In this document: positions 38,406 to 50,165 of the stretch, one piece after another
Numbering within the stretch: the first letter of the stretch is position 1
Layout of the letters: each line of letters starts with the position of its first letter
Source: Drosophila miranda
Taxonomy: Eukaryota; Arthropoda; Insecta; Diptera; Drosophilidae
Direction of reading: 5' to 3'
Length of the DNA stretch: 64,000 bases
NCBI RefSeq assembly: GCF_003369915.1
Contig: NC_046675.1
Span: 11,966,001 to 12,030,000 of the forward strand
Notes under the pieces: generated by a model
The model's input: the letters and a program-made list of their open reading frames with translations, nothing else
Told to the model about the DNA's origin: nothing
The model's database searches: none
Made by a program: the position numbers and the translations under genes

Positions 38406-38994
38406 AATAGAGTTGTTCTTCCGCTTGTTTGTTGCATTTGCCTTCGATTGCGGGGGGCACACGATAGGGGTATCACTTGGATATCGGAGCAGGTTGGCGC
38501 TTTCCTGGCTCCCACACACTGTATGAAGAGAGAGAGACGGTTCACGTGAGAGACACGACACCCAGCACAGAAATACCGGTATTGCAGCAGCAACGACAAC
38601 AACACTGCGGCCCCCGTTCCCCTTCTCCTGTAACCGAACCGAACCGAACCGCGTCTTTGGAATGCGTCAATTTTCCCCCCTTTCGGTACGCGACGACCGA
38701 CCCGACTCGTTTCTGCTCGTTCCTGTTTCGGCTCTAGCTCTCCTTTTCCTTCTTCTTCTTTTTTTGCGTTCCCCACTTGCGTCTTGGTTTTTTTATTCGC
38801 GCGCGCTCCTCGTTCCGTTCCTCGCTCCTTGCTTTGCAAATTTCGAATAAAGCCGAAGGTGACGTCAAAGCGCGACAACGCGTCAAGCCTCGGCTTTGTC
38901 TGAGCGCTCTCTCTCTTTCTGTTTTTTTTCTCGCTTGGTTACTCTCTCTCCCTCTCTGAGCCTGACTCTTGCGCGCTCCTTGGACTGCACTCTC

Positions 38995-39081
38995 AAGGTA
39001 TATTGCCGAAGGCGGGTAAGGCAGGCAGGTCTTGGGCTGCACTCTCACGCGGACTGCCTTACCTTCGCGGCAATATACCTT
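38995..39081. ncRNA. 87-nt hairpin of miRNA-precursor size in the trx leader
   Basis: AAGGTATATTGCCG at 38995-39008 pairs perfectly with 39068-39081; after a 7/5-nt internal loop, GTAAGGCAG at 39016-39024 pairs perfectly with 39054-39062, leaving a 29-nt loop. The length and asymmetry suit a pre-miRNA, but it could equally be a small palindromic insertion. Either strand could be transcribed; on the minus strand it would lie in a trx intron. I do not recognise a known fly miRNA. Confidence 0.3.
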
Positions 39082-39187
39082 GGGGGCTGGAGGGAGAGCA
39101 GAGCAGAGCGCGCTAAAGGTGCAATTGCAGCTGCCTTTGTTTCGCTCTGGCGTTTACGTTGCCGCTGGCACGTCTTGCGTGACCACC

Positions 39188-39210
39188 AGCACACACACAC
39201 ACACACGCAC
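39188..39210. repeat. (CA)n microsatellite
   Basis: About ten CA units within the trx leader region. Confidence 0.8.
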
Positions 39211-40689
39211 ACAGAGACGAGCCACACCACCTTTCCTACCACTAAATACCCCTCAAAAAACAACTGCCCCTGCTGCTCCTTGTAGCACGCGCGCCACGCT
39301 CTCTCACTCTCCCAGACTCCTTTTTAAGAAACTCTTGAACTCTCTCTTATGCTCTGCTCTGCTCTGCTCTTCTCTCTCGCTCTCTCTGTCCTGTCCGTCC
39401 GTTTGGTCTCTGTCACGCTGTCCCATAGACGTTTCATCGACGTTTTAAGTGGTTTTTCTACTTCAGACTTGAACTTTTTCTCTGCCAGGATTTTCTCGTT
39501 TTGCATTGTTGTTGCTGCCGCTGCTGCTGCTGCTTTTGTTTCTCTTTTCTATTTTCTTTTTTTTTTTGCGCTGGAAATTGAAATTCTTACAGTTGTTGTT
39601 GTTGCTGTTGGCCACTATTAAGTGGTGGGTTTTTCCTTTATGACTGCCTTTTTACGACAGTTTTTTCTTTTTTTTGTTTTTCCGCTGCTGCTGCTGTTGC
39701 TGCTGTTGCTCTGTTTCTCTCTCTCGCTCGCTCTTTATGGCCTCTAAGGCTGGGTGACAGGAGGAGAGTGAGAGAAAATTCTTCTCTTTGCGCGTTTAGT
39801 TTTTCTGCGTTCTCCGTTTTCGCTCAACTTCGTAGTATTTACAATTTTCCACATTGCTGTGTTGCTGTACTTTCCGCGAAAAACTTCGTCTTAACTTCTC
39901 TGCTGCCGCTGCTGCTGCTGCTGCTGCTGGCGCTGGCGCTGGCTGTTGCTGTTGCTGTGGCAGAAGCCAGCGTTCTGGGTCTGCCCCTGCGGCCTCATCA
40001 TGCTCATTATCACCATCATCCCCATAATCATTATCGGGATCGGATCATCATCATCGTGGCATCGGCTCTGGTCTACATCATTGCCATTCCTCCACAAAAA
40101 CTATACCAACAAACCAACTCACACACACTGGCGCACAAAAGTCTGTGTCTCTGTTGTTTGGCAGAGTTTTCTTGAATCTGCAAAAATGATTGAGAGGGGG
40201 TTGGGGTTTGAGGGGTTGAGGGGGTTGGTAGGTGTTGGGGAGAGAGAGAAAACAAAGTAGAAATTTATTAGTTCGCTTCGTCGCAGTTGGGCAAACACAC
40301 AAGTTGAAAGTTGACTTTTGTTGGAGAGTGTGGTGTGTGCGTGTGAGGGGGAGAGTGTGAATGGTGGGTGTGCGATGATTATGTGTGTGCATGGATGTGC
40401 ATGGTTGTGTGCGTGTGTGTGTTCGTGTGAGTAGATTGCAAGGAGCTCAAATGCGGCCTGACTGCTGCTGCTCCTGTGTGGCCCTCCCCTTTCTCCCACC
40501 TCCCACCTACGAGCATGAGTCAGTGTGGTAATTGTTTTCCGTTGGGATACCCTCGCCGGAAAGGTCATATTAGTTTAATGAGGAAGGGAAGAAGACTTGG
40601 TGCCGACACAAACAAAAACTATGACCCCACTTTTTCAAACCAATCTCAAGGAATTCAAGAATTCTGGTTTCATTTGGCTCTTCTGTAGA

Positions 40690-40745
40690 AAGACCTATCA
40701 GTATCAGAGTACTATATCATATAGTCATAGGAACGATTTTTGATC
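40690..40745. repeat. Relic of a dispersed Drosophila repeat
   Basis: The text ACTATATCATATAGTCATAG followed by GAACGATTTTTGAT resembles the end of the abundant 'AGGGTATTAT ... ATATCATATAGCTG' repeat seen across Drosophila genomes, here only a short tail. The match is from memory. Confidence 0.4.
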
Positions 40746-43700
40746 ATTAAGTTCGATTTTTTAGATGAAATCCCAGTGGTCAAGGCTCTCTATAAGGTTC
40801 AGCACTTTCATGGTTCTGATTTTCCAACAAACATCACAAAAAAGATATCATTCCACACAATCCTGCGCAATCATATGTCCCACAGGAACCATCCACTCTA
40901 CCGTTTAAGGGTATCTAACGTTTCATCATTCGCACGCCACGTTTATTGCTTGTTATTTATTTTTTTATGGGTTTCTACTCCTGTTGGCCGAGCCAAAAGG
41001 TGTTTCTTGTCAGTGGTTGATTTAGTTTTAGTTTAGTTTGGTTTGGTTTTAGTTTGGTTTGCTTGTTAGTTAGTCAATCTTGACAACTGTACCCCACAGT
41101 CGGCAGGAGAGACGGCGGCAGGCAGCAAGTCAATTCAGTTACATTTTGTATCTGTATGCATGAGTGAACCGAACACAGTGGTCGGGAGCATACTGCTGTA
41201 CTCCTCCCCCTGACTGAGCCGGGGCCAAACAGGTCAGCATGTGTGAGAGTGTGTGCACCACCCACTGTACGCGAGTCGATGTCTCTGGCTCTGACTCTGA
41301 CTGTGTCGCTGTCTCCGGTTATGTGTCTGTTTGCGATTTGTGATTTCATTTGTCGATTTTCCTCTATTTTTTATTTAATTTCCTTTTAGTTGTTGCTTTT
41401 GTCGGGTTTTGTAGTGTCTTTATGGCCCGAACGGTTGGACGATTGGCCGCTTGGCATGATGTAAGCCCCGGAGCTAAGCTTAATTGGATAGCACTCCTCC
41501 GTATATTGGCATAGCGATTACACTAATTGCCGTTTGCTGGAGTTGGCTCGAATGTGTGCGCACGGATTGAATTGGATTGAATATGCATATATGAATGAAT
41601 GATTTGCATATTCAATCGATAATCATTCGATTCGCATAGCTGATTGAAGTGTAAAAAATAAACACTTGATTCTAAAGATCTTAATAGACTGCACACCACC
41701 CCCTTCCCCTAGTGATGCAATTGATTATGGCCTTTGGATCAGATTTTCCTTCTATGTGGTCTCTGGCTTCATTACAGTGCGCTTCAAAAGTATATGGCAG
41801 TTGAAAGATTACAGATTACCCAAGGGAATCCTAAAGGGGGGACACTGGAATTATATATCTTTCCAACCAAAAAATCCATTCAAAACTTCATTTATTTAGT
41901 CCCATCTGTTGCCTTACAATCCCGAAACGCACTGTTTGTCTAAACGCCTGCTCAACGATACACAATAAATAATTAGATATTTGCAACGACAACAGTAAAA
42001 CTGCAATATTAGTATCTATTTAATGGCGACACACAAAAGCTCAAGCACAAAGCAAATAACATGACATAACAAACTAAAGGTTAATTCTCTCAAGCTCAAA
42101 ACAATTGTCAACAATTTAATACCCATTCACGGGGCAGGCAGGCAGACAGAGGCAGGCACTAATGGTTGATGTTCCGACTAGAAGATGCCCATCGTTCGAT
42201 TGGGATGCATGTTTTGTTAGATGCTATCACATTTTCAGGAGCATAAGGAAAGCGGGGCAATATTTGAAAACAAAGTTAAGTACGCACACAAAATGTGACT
42301 GATCTTTGAGTCCACCTATAGATCCAGGTGTTCAGGATTTCTATGCCTGTTACAGACAATATACCCTATTGTTCTCAACGTTTACCAGGTACAAAAACTC
42401 ACCAACAAATTGCACACAAATTGGGCCTGAGAAACAAACACACACACAAAGGCACAGTGGCAGGCAACAGAATGCTTAGCACGCTGTGTGTTGACATCAA
42501 TTAACTAAATCGCTTTAATTATAGTATGCCACCGGCAGCAGTCCCAGCGCCAGATCAAACCAAGGCAAACCCCACCCAGGAGAGAGCGAGAGAGAGAGGC
42601 CGCCGCCCAGCCGCAAATACAATCTGAACAAATCAATAAAAGGCCGCACAAAAATGACAAAACGCGAGCAGGTCCCAAAGAAGAAACGCGCAGAACAAAC
42701 ACAAAAACAAAAACCAAAAAAAAGAGTGAATTTTGATGGGAGAATGCAATTTGAATGACACCGCCTATACCTGTATGACGCTCACTTTTCTAGATGTATC
42801 TGTATGACACCGACTAGAGGGGCGTGGGCGTGGGCTGACAGTACAGTTATGAGTCTAGAAACGTACAAAACGGTTCGGATTTGAAATGAAAAGTATTTTT
42901 AGATATTGAGAAATGTATGAAATATTTTTGATATTAAATTTGTCCATATGAATCCTGTTTTAATCAGCAAAAACATAGACTAATCTAAAATGTAGTAGCA
43001 ACAGTATTTAAGACACAAATTGCGTCTCCCTCTAATTATCTCTGATTATCTCTAATTGCTTGTATGGCTGTACTCTTTTAATGAATTAATCCAATTGTAA
43101 GTGTCATACGGGCCTGAACAAGAGTCACGCGAGAGCCGTTGGGGAGAAGGGGGAGCAGAAGAGGTCGAGAGATGACAGGCAACAATCTCAAGCGGCGAGC
43201 CCCGAGAGCTGGCCAATTTGAACGCATCGTCATCGACATCGACAGCGACATCGAACCGGCCCGAACAGGCAGGCAGTGGCAGTAGGCAGAGCAGACTGCC
43301 GAACAAACACGACGAGGCCGCCGACTCACACACACGCAAAAGCACACACAGAGAGACAGAGACCCACTCACACACCTTTAATTTAATTGCCATCAATTAT
43401 GGTAAAAAGATTAAGAAATCAAAACAAGCGCAAAATGTACAAAAACATGAATAAGAAGAATGGCAAAAGCAAAATGAAACGGAATACACGCAGGCACACA
43501 AGCAAGCAGGCAGGGAGAAAGAGAGAGACTGGCTGACAGACATAGCCCCCCCCCTAACCAACACCCCACCAAAGAGGCGCGCTCATACAACTTGCAAATT
43601 GCGAGTAATTGAGAAGATTAAAGTCAAGCAGCATGCCAGAGGAGGGCAGACAGCAGGGCAGCGCAAGAAACCCGAGGAAGACAGAAAGAGACAGCTGGAG

Positions 43701-46498
43701 GCAGAGAGCAGACCAGGTAACGACGATTGAAAACCGAATCGACTGCCGAACGATTAAGAGCCATAAACACGAGCACGACAATCACAGATACAGCAGCAGC
43801 GGCCAGCACCCCCTCCCACTCACAGACACACACAGGCACCCAATAGACAACTATCTGCATACACTCGCACTCACAACAAACACGACTGACAAGTTGAGCA
43901 GCAAATATATGTACATATGTATGTACGAAAAAAAAAAATCGAAGTTTGCCACAAACGAGAGCGCGACACAGCTACATAAAATATGTAAATTCGTATGAAA
44001 TTATGCAAAAATGCCTTAAATACATGTGCAACAATAAGAGACAAGGAGCGGAGCGCAAGAGAGAAAGCCAATGGCCAAAAGCTGAAGAAGAAGAGAAAAA
44101 CGACACAAAACAAGCAACAAATGAGCTTGGCGCTCACCTCAAAGAGAGATGGATGGAAAGAAAGAGAGAAGCAACCTCAAGAGAGCAGAGCGCAGCACAT
44201 GGCTCCCCCAACCCCAACAGACAATAGGAGGAGAGCCATGAATGAGAGAGCATGCGGGGGTGTGTGCGCTCACTCGTTCGTGTTTCTGCTTGAGAGTGTG
44301 TGTGTAAATCAAAACACGCAGCAAAAGGTGAAACATGAAAAATGTGCGCGCCAATAAAATGCAAAAGGTGTGAGAGAGCATTGGTGCTGGTATTGCTGTG
44401 GGCCGTTAAAATAGAGTATCTCTCTGGGCCATTAATGAGCAGCATTAAGAGCTGAGCGTGAACGCAGTTTGATGATGATGATGATGATGAGATGTCCAAT
44501 TTGCCACGAAACACGAAACAGCAGCCGAACTAAATGCGTGAGAGTGTGTGTGCGTGTGAGTGTTGGGACATCTGTTTCGTTGTGGTATTAGTTCGGTGAT
44601 GTGCGGTGGTGGTAGGTAAGGTAACCCAGTTGGCAGCTGCACAGCCTCCTCCCTCTCCTTATTCACCAACAAGAACTAACGAAAACTAATATTTTGTCGA
44701 GGGGTGTTCAAAGAGTTGATGCTGCTGCTGCGGCTGCTGCATCGGCGATCAGTGGAGCGTGCACCGGAATCAGCGTTAGCATACGGCCCAGTGGCCTGCT
44801 GTTCCTTCGATCTCCCCTGATTTATTGATTCTTTGAAAGGCAAGGCACATTTTTTAATATGCGCAATTACTCATTTTACGCCTCAAATGTTATTTGGCGC
44901 GTAGTTTCTCACGAACTTAAGCTCACACACACACAGTAACACTCTCTCACAAGATTTGGAATTTGCCTTTTCGATAGCAACAAAAATGGCGTCAACACCA
45001 GATATACATATGTATATCTACAAAAATACACATTTATTTAGTAATTATTCAACAACAACCACAACAACACCAAGCAGCAGCCATCGATCGTTTTAGCGGT
45101 CTGCCGCTGTGATCGTTTCTCATTTTATTGTATAATTTATTAAAAGCTTCAACGACAGCAGCAGCTACAGCGGCAACAGATAAATTTTTAGTTATACAAA
45201 CACTTGGCCCTGGTGTGCGTAAGCGAGAGGGAGAGGGACAAGTATCTCAGGAGAATCTAAGATTTCAAGTACTTGTTAAACGATATACCAACGCAACTGC
45301 ATTCTTAGATGTCGCATCAGAGATCACTATGTCGAACTGATGAAATGGGACCATAATGTAGCCAAATAATAATATATCAACCATTCGAATGATTATTCTT
45401 GATGAAGCAATCGTTTTTGATGTCTCGTTTCGCCAGTACTTTAATTGAGGCGACCACAAAAACAATTAGCTCGCCAGAGCAGCACAGCAGCACTGGTCAC
45501 ATTAACTGTTATTTATGGATGCTGTCTTGCGGGTGGGCTTGGGCGTGTGCGAGAGTGAGTGGGCGCGACTAACGTGTACCGTGGAAACTATGATTTGGTC
45601 ATAAAGTAACTGTATTTGTTGTACGAGTGGGAAGGCTGCTGCTCAATTTGCATTTCACCTTTGCATTCCAGCGGTAAATCAACAATCTAAAATCTACTCA
45701 CTAAAAGGTGTACGGGTGTTAGTAAATATGTATGGATAATGGATAATGTATATGGATATGGATGGATGGAAATGTGTGTGTGTTAGAAGTCAAATCAATA
45801 TCTACGTGCACAATTCAGGGACCGACTGACTCATCGGCCGGTCCGGTCGTATCACTCGGATCTCTTAATTACCTTTCGCTCAGGGAGGGCAGGGAGGCTG
45901 CATTTAATATATATCCAATATCCAATTTAGGCCGATTTCAAACTCTTTTTTGTGTGCCAAACAGGCACGAAACAATCACAAAAACACCATACACAAATAA
46001 TGTGACAGGGACAGAGAGGACAGGGGACGAATGGCGATTTTTCGTTTTTATTTTCGTTCACTTATTTCTTGGTTTTTGCTTTGGCTTTCACATTCGCCGC
46101 GAGACTCTCTCACAAAACAACACCAACACACACAAAACACGAACACAAATACACATATACAAAGACCGACTACTACTATTGCTCTCGTTCACGCTCGTGC
46201 TCTCTTTCGCGCCCGCGCGTTTCGCATATACACACACATGTATAGATTTAAGGCTGTGTGCGCGCGTGTGTCTGCATGTATGTATTTTTACGACGATGGA
46301 AAAATGCCTGCTTCTTCTTCTATACAAATCAGGTTTGCTGCACCATTTGGATTTTCACATTTTCTGCCTATTGCGCCTAGGAAATTCAATTATATTTCAA
46401 CATTAGACACTGCCTGCAGCACTCACACACACATTTCACATTAGTTTTACAATTATTATGGATATTTTCTGCATTTTTAACGACCGAAAACGCGAGAG

Positions 46499-46517
46499 CA
46501 GTGTGACCAGTGTGACC
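46499..46517 (-). promoter_or_regulatory. trx: Double motif 1 (M1BP-type), probable trx core promoter
   Basis: The minus strand reads GGTCACACTGGTCACACTG, two head-to-tail copies of the motif-1 core overlapping by one base. It is the strongest promoter-like signal upstream of trx, and would give a transcription unit of about 21.9 kb. Same motif and same flank as at the MetRS-m promoter. Confidence 0.5.
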
Positions 46518-47170
46518 GCGGACTTATCGTTAAAATATACCGTCCGACCCTCAGAAATATACCAAAATATACCGTCTCATTTCTAAAATATACCGTAAAT
46601 ATACTGACGAATTCAAGTTCTTTTTACATATTCCTCGATTTTGATCTTCCGTTGAATATTACTATATATACAGCACATGTAGCCATGCCCACGTAATTTT
46701 ATCCAATTAATGAATCAATTTTCTACCTGTTTGACTACTTTTAAGTACTCTCTTTTATTGTATAGTGTAGAAAACAAGGTTAAAAAAAAGGTCAACAAAA
46801 AAACATGCAACGTAAGTGGGTATGGAATGCCCCGTAAGTGAGTGTGAAATGAAGAAACTGTTTTTCCAAGCTGTTTTAAAACTTAATTAATATAGAAATG
46901 ATCTCAGATTGTTATGTTTTGGACATATTAATGCATTCTTGGTTTCTGTAAGAAGACCTTCAAAATATCGTTGAAATACCTTTAACATTCTATAATATCC
47001 ATTTGCCAGGGTATGCAAAATGTTGCTCAATCCGCGCAATGTTGTGGAACAATGCTGCTCGATTTCACGGCACATGAGTCTGGCCCATACAAATTGAATG
47101 TTGCCAGCAGCATAACATGTAAGGGACATTGTTGAGCTGACAAGGACATTGTATCCCGGAAAAATTCCCT
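46500..47170. repeat. Dispersed repeat, copy 2 (beside trx promoter)
   Basis: Same orientation and block order as 20180-21080, but shorter. Shared text includes GTGTGACCGCGGAC, several AAATATACCG units, ATACTGACGAATT, CCAATTAATGAATCAATTTT, TCTGTAAGAAGACC, AAATATCGTTGAAATACC and ATTCTATAATATCC. ATATACCG-type units continue to about 47470. Confidence 0.65.
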
Positions 47171-47708
47171 CAATTTGAGAAAATTTTCCAACACAAAATA
47201 GAGAGTAAGTCCCAAAGAAAAGAGAGCAAGTCCCAATAAATTATACGGTCTCACTCTAATAAACACCGAAAATGTATCATATTCCTCGTTTTCTATCTTC
47301 CGTCGAATTTTCCCAGCTATACCGTTCAAAATTAAATTTAATAGATTCATGAAATTCTTAAAATATACCATTATATACCGATATTCCGTAAAAATACTGT
47401 CGGTTTAATTTTCACCTATAAAAATACCGAAAAGAAAATACCAAGAAAATCAGTGTCACCGTATAAAAATCTTCATGCAATAAATTACTAAAATCTTAAA
47501 TTGATAAACGGTATTTATCAGCTGGCTTTGACTCGATAGACATATTAAAAAATATGCTTTGTTCTTACTTTATTTGGTGGAGCAGATTGCTGCACGCCCA
47601 GAAACGGAAAAGAAACGCGCTATGGTATTTTTGGTAAATTTCCCTATTTTTATTTCCCTTTTGAGGGGTAATCGTCGTGTCATTTTGGAAGGTATTTTTG
47701 CTGACGGT

Positions 47709-47804
47709 GGTCACACTTTTGACATAATCATCGCATCATTCTTCGTCATTCATCGGTTTCTTCCCGCCAGATTCGAAATGAAAATGCAGACTTCCAACAA
47801 GAAG
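47709..47804 (+). promoter_or_regulatory. Candidate plus-strand promoter and first exon
   Basis: GGTCACACTT at 47709-47718 is a motif-1-like element on the plus strand. About 60 bp further, ATGAAAATGCAGACTTCCAA at 47777 opens a short frame that meets a consensus donor (AAGAA|GTGAGT at 47804/47805). I cannot identify a following exon on the plus strand, so this is only a candidate transcription start. Confidence 0.25.
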
Positions 47805-48076
47805 TGAGTACGACATGGATGAATTATGAGTTATAGAATAATATATTCGCCGATGAATTCAGCGTACAATTTAACGCTGTAAAGTGAATGGATTTCATGA
47901 AATTTGTACGACTGAAAGAATGGCTAGCTACCGATAGGTTGACACGCTGTAGTTCAGAACAAACACCCGAGAGGGCGCTTTCTAAACGTTATTTAAATGT
48001 CTGTCAGTTTTGTGGATTGTTTTTCTGCACTTGAATATTTGTTAACGTGATAAACAATCAAAGCATAATTTGGTTA

Positions 48077-49420
48077 TTATTTGAAGAGGTCAGCTTTTTG
48101 AGAGGGGGTCATGGTTTCAAGTTTCGCACGCACCCCCTCATGAGCCCTCTTTTTTGCGCCTGCGATCCGTTCCATATATTGGGGTATCACTTTGTCGACA
48201 GTTGCGTGGATCCTTTGGGTCGATGTGCGGACCGACGGGTTGAAGACAAAGCAAGACATTGCGTTCTCCAGCATCCGGTGAATCTTGCTCAGGAACCAGT
48301 CGAAGCCCTCGAACTGCTTCCCCGACACCAGCGTCTCCAAAATGCCCCAATCAAGGCGCTCTTCGTCGTGGTCATAGTCTGGATCTTCTCCAAACTTCGC
48401 CCAATACTGCGAGTTGTTGAATGGCCAAGAGTCCCGCTTCGCACGGAGAAACCGGAGCAAGCTCTGGCTGTGGCGGCGCTCGATCTCGTGATCTAAAGGA
48501 GTCAGGTCAACCCCCAATCCCTGTTGCTTTGGGATTTCGGCAATTGGTTCAGCTTTCATTGGGATTCCGTAATTTTTAACGGTTTGTGGGTTTGGAAGAA
48601 CGGCCACAGCTTCCGGCTTAGCAAAATATCTCGCAGGCTTGTCGTGAACCAGGCCTCGCGTAATCAGAGGGCGACCACGGCCACGATTGGAAGCTGGGAC
48701 GGACCTGATCTGTGCCCGCGATGGCCGACTCGGACCTGACCGATTGGCCTGGACTGGCCGCACCGGACATGGAATTGACTCCAATGGAGGCCTTGCACTG
48801 GCAGCCCTTTGCGGCTCCTCGGGCTGCGGTTCCACCCTAGTCACGCTCTGGACCTGGACCTTTGCACTTGGGGGCTTTGGACAGGCAGCCCTTGGCTGGC
48901 GCTTCGGCTTGGGTTCCACCTTTATCTCGGTATGCAATTCCAGTTGCAGCTTCTCCATGCGAAACCAGAATAGCTCGCACAGGGTGACGGCGTCCCGGAA
49001 GACGGGCGAATCCGGACTGTTGTAGGTCTTGCAGTTCTCGAAAATTAATCTGATGTCTTCTAGAAGATCCACCCCCCACCAGTAGTACGAGTACTCCAGT
49101 CGCTTCTTGATGGTATTCAGATCCATGGGCCTATGGATCTTTTCGTGGTAGTCATATATGCCTTGCCTCACGGCGTTCACGGGATGTCGAAAGTGGATGG
49201 AGGACTTGTCGCGCAACATCACGTTCACCGCGGTCCTTAGCTTCAACAGCAGATTGGTGTTCCTCCCCTTGCGATGGGGGGGCGGCATCACCGCCGGCTG
49301 CACGATCCCATTCACCGGCTGGACCTTGGGCTCACTCCGTGGCGGAACCATCGACAAGTCGACCTGGCTTGTGAGCACCGCCAGAGCGCGCTCAAATTCA
49401 TCGTTTTGCTGGTCATTCAT
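48077..49420 (-). CDS. BET-like bromodomain protein (possibly testis-type, tBRD-like)
   Basis: Intron-free coding frame of 447 aa. The start is ATG 49420, just inside an exon that begins at 49423 after an acceptor (CTTTTCAG); the open frame upstream is intronic. Residues about 45-155 form a bromodomain of BET type: GRNTNLLLKLRTAV, HPVNAV, DYHEKIHRPMDLNTIKKRLE, YYWW, and CKTYNSPDSPVF with the acetyl-lysine-binding Asn. The BET 'WPF' shelf is replaced by a sequence around IHFRHP. The middle is Pro/Arg-rich with nuclear-type basic stretches. Residues about 360-430 (FDWFLSKIHRMLENAMSCFV, FNPS, then a long helix) resemble a decayed second bromodomain. No ET domain is obvious. The architecture recalls the testis-specific tBRD proteins of flies; a recently retroposed or rapidly evolving BET relative is likely. 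Confidence 0.85.
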   Translation of the reverse strand: MNDQQNDEFERALAVLTSQVDLSMVPPRSEPKVQPVNGIVQPAVMPPPHRKGRNTNLLLKLRTAVNVMLRDKSSIHFRHPVNAVRQGIYDYHEKIHRPMDLNTIKKRLEYSYYWWGVDLLEDIRLIFENCKTYNSPDSPVFRDAVTLCELFWFRMEKLQLELHTEIKVEPKPKRQPRAACPKPPSAKVQVQSVTRVEPQPEEPQRAASARPPLESIPCPVRPVQANRSGPSRPSRAQIRSVPASNRGRGRPLITRGLVHDKPARYFAKPEAVAVLPNPQTVKNYGIPMKAEPIAEIPKQQGLGVDLTPLDHEIERRHSQSLLRFLRAKRDSWPFNNSQYWAKFGEDPDYDHDEERLDWGILETLVSGKQFEGFDWFLSKIHRMLENAMSCFVFNPSVRTSTQRIHATVDKVIPQYMERIAGAKKRAHEGVRAKLETMTPSQKADLFK

Positions 49421-49423
49421 TTT

Positions 49424-49524
49424 CTGAAAAGCGAGAGTGGAAAAATAAAATTGTATTCTCTTCCCTTTCGTACTAAAACATTTTATCAATAGGAAAATAA
49501 ATGGGAAGCAATTAGCGTACTTAC
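49424..49524 (-). other. 5'-UTR intron of the bromodomain gene
   Basis: Donor GTAAGTAC at 49524 and acceptor CTTTTCAG ending at 49424 define a 101-bp intron, leaving a non-coding first exon upstream of 49525. This is prediction from splice signals alone. Confidence 0.5.
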
Positions 49525-50165
49525 ATGTATTATCTCTCTTCTCTTTTTGTTAAAATTTGTTTCAGCAGCTGCTCGCTTTTGGCTAGGAATTAAACTGAAA
49601 CGATAATGCTTTTTTTATAGGTTCCTTTTTCAAGTTTTTAGAGCTGCCAAATTTCAGGGAAGACTTTTACGGATGATTCATCAACAAAAATCAAACTGAA
49701 TTTGATTTACAATTGATTTACAGAATGTATTAGTGTGCTTATATGCACATACATATGTGAATGTGTGGCTCAGTTGGTGCTACGCCGTTTAGATGTGGCT
49801 TAAAGAATGAAAAGACCTTTTATTTGTAGTGCTTCATCCTCCTAGGATTGATTAGGATTAGAGTGTTGGGGATTTCCAGAGATAGGAGAATTTTCGTTGC
49901 TGGCAGTCAATGGAAATGCAGGCATTCCGTAGAATGCCGGACAGCAGACTAGACTGACGGAATGGACCACGTCTTATCAACCGAAAGGCTCGACAATAGT
50001 GTACTTACACGTATTTTCTTTCGCTTTTTTAGTAAACTAAAAAATTGATTATATCTCAGCCTCAAATGTAGGATCTGACTCGTTTTCTTTATGTGCTTCT
50101 TTCTTTATGACAAGAATTTTTTTCAGGGATGAGTTTTACGGAATCGATACATAGGCATCGATTGT
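49510..50165. repeat. Degenerate local duplication upstream of the bromodomain gene
   Basis: Two blocks share order and orientation: TACTTACATGTATTATCTCTC at 49518 versus TACTTACACGTATTTTCTTTC at 50002, and TTTCAGGGAAGACTTTTACGGA near 49652 versus TTTCAGGGATGAGTTTTACGGA near 50122. On the minus strand both preserve a consensus donor (GTAAGTAC), suggesting a duplicated first exon and promoter. Confidence 0.5.

Larger units (their letters stand above)
38406..46498 (-). other. trx: trx 5' leader: untranslated exon(s) and long first intron
   Basis: Between the start-codon exon and the putative promoter I find no coding frame of merit. The exon holding the start codon probably begins at 38518, where the minus strand reads CTCTCTCTTCATACAG before TGTGTGG. 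The region is rich in CTCTC/GAGAG (GAGA-factor-like) runs at 38900-39800 and 43500-44150, CA repeats, CAG repeats, a perfect-stem hairpin at 38995-39081, a (TGATGA)n run near 44470 and a dispersed-repeat relic at 40690-40745. The exact position of the 5' untranslated exon(s) cannot be fixed from sequence alone. Confidence 0.5.
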
